A DNA stretch of 32,778 bases from Anaerolineae bacterium (GTDB lineage: Bacteria > Chloroflexota > Anaerolineae > J036 > Brachytrichaceae), in NCBI GenBank assembly GCA_018500105.2, contig JAHBAL020000080.1, forward strand, positions 1 to 32,778, written 5' to 3'. Shown piece after piece: positions 26,660 to 32,778 of the stretch. The position numbers and the translations under genes were made by a program. Position 1 is the stretch's first letter, and each line of letters opens with the position of its first letter. The notes under the pieces were generated by a model. The model ran no database searches, was not told the origin of the DNA, and worked only from the letters and a program-made list of their open reading frames with translations.

Positions 26660-28447
26660 ATGATTCGCTTTGGCTATGGCATGGCCCATTTTCCGGCGTT
26701 GCGCAATGAGGGCCGCTGGTATGTGGATCGCACCCGTTTTATTCGCCTGCTCGAAGACACAGTTAAAACGCCGGTGTTTTTGCGCCCGCGGCGCTTCGGC
26801 AAAAGCCTGTGGCTGAGCACACTCGCCAGCTATTATGACGTAGCGCAGGCCAAAGACTTTGAGCGCTTGTTCGGCGATCTGGACATTGGGCGCAACCCGA
26901 CCCCGTTGCACAATCAATATTTCATTTTGCGCTGGGATTTTTCTCGTGTCGCGGCGTTTGGCAATTTGCACGACATTCAGCGTTCGCTTTACAATGAAAT
27001 TAATGGCTCGATCGAGATTTTCAATGCGCAATACGCAGCTTTTCTAGCGCGGCCTATCGTGCTAAATGAACAAGACGCGATTCGTAGTTTTGTGTCATTA
27101 CTCGCGGCCATTCAAACACAACCTTACAAATTGTATTTGCTGATAGACGAATACGACAATTTTGCCAACGAAATTGCATTTAGCGACACCCGCGAGGCCA
27201 TCGAGCGATTTAACGCGCTCACCCAAACCGACGGGCTGGTGAAATCGTTGTTCAAGGCGATTAAAGGCGCGATTGGGATGGGCGTGCTTGAGCGGGTGTT
27301 CATCACAGGCGTATCACCAATGCTGTTAGCCGACATCACGTCTGGCTTCAATATTGCCCAAGATATTACACATTTGCCCGAATTTCACGATTTGTGCGGT
27401 CTACGGGAGGCAGAAGTGGCAGATGCGTTACGCCAAGTGATCACCGATTGCGGCATGAGTGAGGCCCAATTTACTGATGCGCTCGACACCATGCGCCGGT
27501 TTTATGATGGCTATACGTTCCATCAAAACGCCAAATATCGCTTATATAACCCAACCCTTGCCCTCTATTTTTTGCATCGTTTGGCGGTGGCATGTGAATA
27601 CCCCGAAAATATGTTGGATATCAACTTGTCGCTCGACCAAGCCAAGTTGGCATATATGGCGCGGCGGGCGGGCGGCGAGCAATTTTTGTTTGACCTAACG
27701 CCCGATGACGGGGCGGTCGGGGTGCAAAAGATCATCCCCAGTTTTCGCTTGTCCGACATGATGGACATGCAAGCCGACAGCCTGACCTACCGCTCGTTGC
27801 TCTATTATCTGGGCGTCCTGACGCTGAATGGCTATTTGCCCGAAGAAGGCTTGCGTTTGCAGATTCCGAATTTGGTGACGCGCACGCTGTATTTTGAGCA
27901 AATTCGCCGCCTCACCCTGCCGACCGGCAAAATGAGCGACCAGATGAACGACGGGGCGCGGTTGTGGCGCTGGCGCGGCGACCCAGCCAAGTTGTGCGTC
28001 TTTGTCGAGCAACATTTTTTGCAGCAATTGAGCAACCGCGATTACCTGTATTTCAACGAACAAACGCTCAAGAGCATATTCATGGCGTATTTGTATGACG
28101 ATTTGAACTACATTCTGCAATCAGAGCCAGAGTTGGGGCGCGGGTATGCCGATTTGGTCATGACGGTGCAGCCGCAGTCGCGGCCTCGTGGCATGTGCGA
28201 TTTGTTGATCGAGTTTAAGTATGTGAAATTGGCCGAGCTTAAGCTGGATGGCGTAACCTTGAGGGCCATGTCGCATGAGGACGTGGCGGCTTTGCCCGCC
28301 GTGCAGGCAGCACTCGATGCGGCATCGGTGCAGGTGCAAACCTACGCGGCGCGGCTGCGGCAAATGATCGGCGTGGGCGAGAAGTTGCGCTGTGCCGTCG
28401 TCGTGGCGGTGGGGTTTGAGCGGTTGGTGTGGCGGGTAATCATTTAA
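26660..28447 (+). CDS. AAA-ATPase-like / PD-(D/E)XK nuclease protein (DUF1703 type)
   Basis: WYVDRTRFIRLLE...VFLRPRRFGKSLWLSTLASYYD; LLIDEYDNFAN; FITGVSPMLLADITSGFNIA; C-terminal GYADLVMTVQPQSRPRGMCDLLIEFKY. Confidence 0.92.
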   Translation: MIRFGYGMAHFPALRNEGRWYVDRTRFIRLLEDTVKTPVFLRPRRFGKSLWLSTLASYYDVAQAKDFERLFGDLDIGRNPTPLHNQYFILRWDFSRVAAFGNLHDIQRSLYNEINGSIEIFNAQYAAFLARPIVLNEQDAIRSFVSLLAAIQTQPYKLYLLIDEYDNFANEIAFSDTREAIERFNALTQTDGLVKSLFKAIKGAIGMGVLERVFITGVSPMLLADITSGFNIAQDITHLPEFHDLCGLREAEVADALRQVITDCGMSEAQFTDALDTMRRFYDGYTFHQNAKYRLYNPTLALYFLHRLAVACEYPENMLDINLSLDQAKLAYMARRAGGEQFLFDLTPDDGAVGVQKIIPSFRLSDMMDMQADSLTYRSLLYYLGVLTLNGYLPEEGLRLQIPNLVTRTLYFEQIRRLTLPTGKMSDQMNDGARLWRWRGDPAKLCVFVEQHFLQQLSNRDYLYFNEQTLKSIFMAYLYDDLNYILQSEPELGRGYADLVMTVQPQSRPRGMCDLLIEFKYVKLAELKLDGVTLRAMSHEDVAALPAVQAALDAASVQVQTYAARLRQMIGVGEKLRCAVVVAVGFERLVWRVII

Positions 28448-28460
28448 AGAACGCCAATCC

Positions 28461-31400
28461 CTAATCCTTACCTGCCAGCAGCCCTGCCACCCGCGCCGCC
28501 TCAGCCGCGTTGCCCATCTCGTGATGCGCGGCGTAGCTGAGGCCGAGCAGGGTTTTGGCCTGCGCGATCTCGCCCAGCTTCAGCCACGCCTCGCCCAAAA
28601 TGCGCAAAATATGCGCCTCTTCGGCGCGTTGCTGCAAATCTCGCGCATGAGTCAGCCCTTGCTCGGCCTCGCCGATGGCGCGTTGCCATTCGCCCGCCGT
28701 CAACGACGCATCGGCAAACAACCGCCACAATTCGGGCAAAAAATCACGCAGGTTGGCTTCGGCGAAAATGCCTTGGGCGGTGTTTAAGTGCTCACGGGCC
28801 AGCGCGATCTCGCGTTTTTGAATGAGCGCCGCGCCGATGTTATTGTTCAGCGCCCCCACCACCCATTGCGATGCGCCGATCTGCTGCATGGTGCGCAAGG
28901 CTTTTTGATACGCCTCAATCGCCTCGTCGGGGCGATTGAGTGTGCGGGCCACTTCGCCCAAATTGTTGTCTACCAACGCGCCGTGATAGTCATCGCCCAA
29001 TTGCACAAACAAGGCGCGGGCCTGTTGCGCGGGTGCAATTGAGGCTTCGAGTTGACCCAAGGCGATGTAAGCGCGGGCCAATTGGTTGAGGGCCAGCGCT
29101 TGCCCGCTCAGATGCGAAATGGCTTGGTACAGACGCAAGCTGTGCTGAAAATGCGGTATTGCCGAGGTCGCTTTGCCCAGCGCCAAATCAACATGACCGA
29201 GCAAATTGTAGGTGCGGGCGATGGTGGCGCTGGGGTGCTGGTCGGCGCTGGCGGCAGCATCGGCATAGGGTGCGAGTTGTTCGGCAATGTGCAACGCTTG
29301 CTCGCAAATTTCGGCGACCTTGGCTTGCTGGCCTTGGCGCAAATAGATCATGGCGGCTTGCAATAGCAATTCGGCCATTTCGAGGCGCAAGCCAAGGCTG
29401 GGTTGGACGGCGGTTTGGGCCAGCGCCAAGCCGCGCTCGAACCACACCAGATTTTGCGCATAATCGCCGCGCAATTCGCACAAACGTGCCAACCAACGGC
29501 AAGCACGTGTCTCGGCTTCGAGGTTGCCTTGCGTTTTCGCCAAACTCAAGGCGTGCTGCAAATGCTCGGCGGCGGCATCATATTGGCTGGTCGAGACGCA
29601 TAGCTCGCCCAAATTGAGCCGGAGGCGCAGTGAGGCGGCAGTGATTTCATCGCCATTAATGTGTGGCTCAAGTTGGCCCGCGCAATGCAAAGCACGTTCA
29701 AAATGACCGATGGCACGTTGGTTCAAAAATCGCCGTTTGGCTTGTTCGCCAGCTTGCGTTTGATAATGTAACGCGAGTGACCAATCTTGACCGAGAAAGG
29801 TGTGGTGCGCCAGTCGCTCAAGGTCAGACGGGCGGTGTTGCCTTAAGCCACGCCCAATGCTGAAATGCAATTGGCGTTGCTGAAATTCGAGCAAGGTTTC
29901 GTAAATGACTTCTTGAATTACCGCATCTCGAAACTGGGTGTGATCGGGCTGGGGGCTGGGGCGAATAAAATCTTGCGCCGTTAAGTCAGGAAGTTGGGTT
30001 TCAATGGGGGGGTGATTGGGCGAATGCAACGCCGACAAGATGATATGCTCAAATTGAAACCCAATGGCGCTGGCGTTTTTTAGCGTGGCTTTGCCATGTT
30101 CGGGCGTGCGATCAACCCGCGCCAAAATCATGCCCTGAATCGAATCGGGCAGTGGCAGACTGTGTGCGGCGGGTAAGAGTTGCCAAACGTGATTGTTCAG
30201 CGCAATGCTGTGGGTTTGCATCAGCACATCGAGCAATTCGCGGATGTAAAAGGCGTTGCCTTGGGTGCGCTCGAAAATGAAATTGACCAAGGCGCTGGCA
30301 CATGGAGCGCCGAGTTGTTGGGCGCACAATGTGCCACAATGAGCGAGGTCGAACGCGCCAAGCGTCAGCCGATGCACGTGCGGGAGCGTTTGCAGGCTTT
30401 GCGCCCACGAGGGCACAGGGTGTATGGGCCGTGTCGAGATGATGAGCAGCAACGGCAAGGATGGGACGATACGGGCAACGGTTTGCAACAATTGCGCCGA
30501 GGCATCATCGAGGTGATGGGCATCGTGAATGACGAGTTGCAAGGGGTGTGCGGGCGGGCTGTGGCTAGCAAGATGCTTCAGCCATTCGCCGACAAAACTA
30601 AACAGCGCACGCTGCCGCACTTGTGGGTCGTAATGACGGGTGATCTCGTTATCGGCGATGGGCAACGACAACAAATCGCCCAACAACGGCAAATGCAGCC
30701 GCCAGTCTGGATGATGTTGGCGCACATAGTCGTCTAATTGCGCGGCTAAAGCGGCGGCGGGCAGATGTGGGGCCAGCCCTAGCCACGCCAACAGCATGTC
30801 GCGCCAAGGGGCATAGGCGCTGTTTTGACCCAACCCCGGGCATGTGCCGCTCAGTTGGTGGGGCAATGCGGTGGTGTGGCTGGCAAAACGCCGCAATAAG
30901 GTGCTTTTGCCTACGCCTGCCGCGCCCTCGACCAACACCACTTGGCCGCTGTGTTGTGCCAGTGTGTGCCATGCCTGCAATTGCGCCAATTCGGCGGAGC
31001 GGCCTATGTCACCGATGGGCGGCGTGGCGGCTTGAGGCTGCCTCGTGGCAAACGCAGGGCTGACCGAACGCACTTCCCAAATATTGAGCGGCTCTTTTTT
31101 GCCTTTTACGGCAATCACCCCCAAGGCGCTGAGGGCGTAGGCGGGGGCGTGGTCGGGCGCGGCATGTTTGTGCAGGGCTTGTTGCACGCGCTGGCTGACT
31201 AAAATTTGCCCAGCCGCCGCTTTGTCCATCAGGCGGGCTGCCAAATTGACCTCATCGCCCAACACGCCGTAGGTTTTGCGCGTGTTGCTGCCGTAGGCCC
31301 CGGCATAAATGCGGCCTTGGCTGATGCCAATTTGCGGGGCGGGAATGTAGGCCAGCGTTGGCGGGGCGGCTTGCAATTCGAGCGCGGCCAAGATGGCCCG

Positions 31401-32408
31401 TTCGGTATCGTCATCGTGCGCAATGGGTGCGCCGAACGCGCTGTAGAGATAACTGCCTTTGTCGCCGACGGTGAGTTGCAGCACAAAGGTATCGTAACGT
31501 GACAAAACTTGCTGCACCCAACGGATGTATTGGTCGAGTTTGTCGGCGGCGGCACGGTCGTGATCGTAATCAATGCCGCTAAAGCGCAAAAACAAAATGC
31601 TGGCGGGGCGCATTTCTGCCAAATAATGGGCTGCCCCAGCCAATAAACGATTAACAATGGGCGGCAAAATCCATTGTTTGAGCAGGTCAATTTGGTCGGC
31701 ATTGGGCGCAAGGCTGGGCGTGAGCGCCGTGTTTGGGGTGAGCGCGGCTGGCAACGGCGGCAGGATGCCCGCCCGTATGTCAGCTTGTCGCCACACCTGC
31801 GGTTGCAGGTGCGCGGGCAGATTGGGCGCGGCCTCGGCGGCGATCAACACCTCGCCGCGTTCAGCCAAATGCTCAACCGCTGCCATGTGTTGTAGCGTCG
31901 CGCCTGCCAAGACATCAATACGCTGAAGCTTGGGGTTGCCGACCGCAAAGCGTTGGGCTGGGCCAGCCGCAATCGCCACTTTCATGCCCAGTTGAATAAA
32001 CAGATCGGGCGGCACATTCACTTGAGTAAAGGCGTGCATATCGGCTTGCATATGCAGGCCACATAATGCGGCGCGTTCGGTGGGCGGGGCAGGGTAGGCC
32101 ATGCCTGCCCAATTGAGCGGATGCTGGTCGAACCAACACGTCATGGCATCGCCGCTAAAGGTCAGCACATGCCCGCCAAACTCATGCACCCGATTGACCA
32201 GCACGTCGTAAATGAGGTTGAGTTGGTGGGTCAGCGCCTCGGCGCCGCGTTTGGGGCCGAGCCGGTTTACCAGCGCTTCGGTCAATGGGGTAAAGCCAGA
32301 AATATCGGCAAACAAGGCCGCCCCACTGGTGTGGGTGGGCAAGCTTGTGCCTTGAATTAGGCTAGCAACCCGATCGAGTGGCAAATAGGGGTAAAGCGCC
32401 GAAAACAT
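28461..32408 (-). CDS. Tandem class III cyclase-homology domains + AAA/NB NTPase + TPR protein
   Basis: CHD1 ALFADISGFTPLTEAL...HVLTFSGDAMTCWF; CHD2 ASILFLRFSGIDYD...TVGDKGSYLYSAFG...GVLGDEVNLAARLMDKA; NTPase VLVEGAAGVGKSTLLRRF; long TPR-like C-terminus. Confidence 0.92.
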   Translation of the reverse strand: MFSALYPYLPLDRVASLIQGTSLPTHTSGAALFADISGFTPLTEALVNRLGPKRGAEALTHQLNLIYDVLVNRVHEFGGHVLTFSGDAMTCWFDQHPLNWAGMAYPAPPTERAALCGLHMQADMHAFTQVNVPPDLFIQLGMKVAIAAGPAQRFAVGNPKLQRIDVLAGATLQHMAAVEHLAERGEVLIAAEAAPNLPAHLQPQVWRQADIRAGILPPLPAALTPNTALTPSLAPNADQIDLLKQWILPPIVNRLLAGAAHYLAEMRPASILFLRFSGIDYDHDRAAADKLDQYIRWVQQVLSRYDTFVLQLTVGDKGSYLYSAFGAPIAHDDDTERAILAALELQAAPPTLAYIPAPQIGISQGRIYAGAYGSNTRKTYGVLGDEVNLAARLMDKAAAGQILVSQRVQQALHKHAAPDHAPAYALSALGVIAVKGKKEPLNIWEVRSVSPAFATRQPQAATPPIGDIGRSAELAQLQAWHTLAQHSGQVVLVEGAAGVGKSTLLRRFASHTTALPHQLSGTCPGLGQNSAYAPWRDMLLAWLGLAPHLPAAALAAQLDDYVRQHHPDWRLHLPLLGDLLSLPIADNEITRHYDPQVRQRALFSFVGEWLKHLASHSPPAHPLQLVIHDAHHLDDASAQLLQTVARIVPSLPLLLIISTRPIHPVPSWAQSLQTLPHVHRLTLGAFDLAHCGTLCAQQLGAPCASALVNFIFERTQGNAFYIRELLDVLMQTHSIALNNHVWQLLPAAHSLPLPDSIQGMILARVDRTPEHGKATLKNASAIGFQFEHIILSALHSPNHPPIETQLPDLTAQDFIRPSPQPDHTQFRDAVIQEVIYETLLEFQQRQLHFSIGRGLRQHRPSDLERLAHHTFLGQDWSLALHYQTQAGEQAKRRFLNQRAIGHFERALHCAGQLEPHINGDEITAASLRLRLNLGELCVSTSQYDAAAEHLQHALSLAKTQGNLEAETRACRWLARLCELRGDYAQNLVWFERGLALAQTAVQPSLGLRLEMAELLLQAAMIYLRQGQQAKVAEICEQALHIAEQLAPYADAAASADQHPSATIARTYNLLGHVDLALGKATSAIPHFQHSLRLYQAISHLSGQALALNQLARAYIALGQLEASIAPAQQARALFVQLGDDYHGALVDNNLGEVARTLNRPDEAIEAYQKALRTMQQIGASQWVVGALNNNIGAALIQKREIALAREHLNTAQGIFAEANLRDFLPELWRLFADASLTAGEWQRAIGEAEQGLTHARDLQQRAEEAHILRILGEAWLKLGEIAQAKTLLGLSYAAHHEMGNAAEAARVAGLLAGKD

Positions 32409-32520
32409 AGAACAAACAGGGCATTAGCATACCATTGCGCCCAATGTGCTATTGGAAAGTTAAGTGCATTACAATCATCTATGTTGCAGCAAACCTGCAT
32501 TGAGTAATCATCATTTTGTT

Positions 32521-32602
32521 GGGACTTACGCGCATTAAAAACATTTCACCACAAAGAACACAAAGCACACAAAAAACACAAAGCATACTAAAGAAAAGAA
32601 AG
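32521..32602. repeat. CACAAAG-type repeat, copy 3 (left half of the 17312 element)
   Basis: GGACTTACGCGCATTAAAAACATTTCACCACAAAGAACACAAAGC nearly identical to 17319-17363; no right arm visible. Confidence 0.8.
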
Positions 32603-32742
32603 ATGGCTCATCCCCAAATAAGTTCAAGCGTGCCAGTTCACGTTTAGAGCGTCTTGTGATAACAGAAAAAATGGAAGTCGTCATCCCGAATACATAGACG
32701 CAGGCGAGAGCGCGGCGTCCAGCGAGGGGGAGAAACTAGCTT

Positions 32743-32778
32743 GTCACCCCGATGCGAAGCGAGGGGTCTTTGCGGAAA
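32743..32778. repeat. Partial GTCA(C/T)CCCGA-type dispersed repeat running off window
   Basis: GTCACCCCGATGCGAAGCGAGGGGTCTTTGCGGAA, with a related GTCATCCCGAA segment near 32680. Confidence 0.45.

Noticed and set aside
28501-32360. Many plus-strand ORFs opposite the cyclase gene
   Set aside because: Shadow ORFs of a GC-rich coding region; the minus-strand 1315-aa frame has clear domain motifs throughout.

Overview
This 32.8 kb window is a bacterial chromosomal segment. Gene content and repeat style suggest Chloroflexota or a similar lineage, but this is inference only. From left to right it contains: (i) an accessory block at 1-5987 with an ABC ATPase, a VapBC-type pair, a methyltransferase, a second PIN toxin/antitoxin pair, an ABM-like protein, and an AT-rich two-gene cassette (SMC/ABC-like AAA ATPase plus a small TOPRIM/DUF4276-like protein); (ii) leuA, a metallophosphoesterase and a YtcJ-like amidohydrolase; (iii) a compact exopolysaccharide operon at 10637-16368 (GT4, exported unknown, O-antigen ligase-like, UndP sugar transferase, flippase); (iv) a VTT/TVP38 membrane protein, a PIG-L deacetylase, a type 2 IPP isomerase and UDP-glucose dehydrogenase; (v) a divergent SGNH-like/SH3b protein and lipoprotein followed by an MBOAT O-acyltransferase, i.e. 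a candidate extracellular O-acylation module; (vi) two ATPase-nuclease-like genes (DUF4143 and DUF1703 types); and (vii) a 1315-aa tandem cyclase-NTPase-TPR protein resembling animal soluble adenylyl cyclase. Intergenic regions are rich in structured repeats: a 144-bp palindromic element with terminal inverted repeats, CACAAAG repeats, GC-rich hairpin tandems, an octamer hairpin array, and a near-perfect 29-bp palindrome upstream of an ATPase gene. The most notable observations are the ATPase/TOPRIM-like cassette, the sAC-like protein with complementary half-sites, the CATG overlap of two divergent start codons with an adjacent perfect inverted repeat, and the palindromic repeat elements. No CRISPR array, rRNA or tRNA was recognised.
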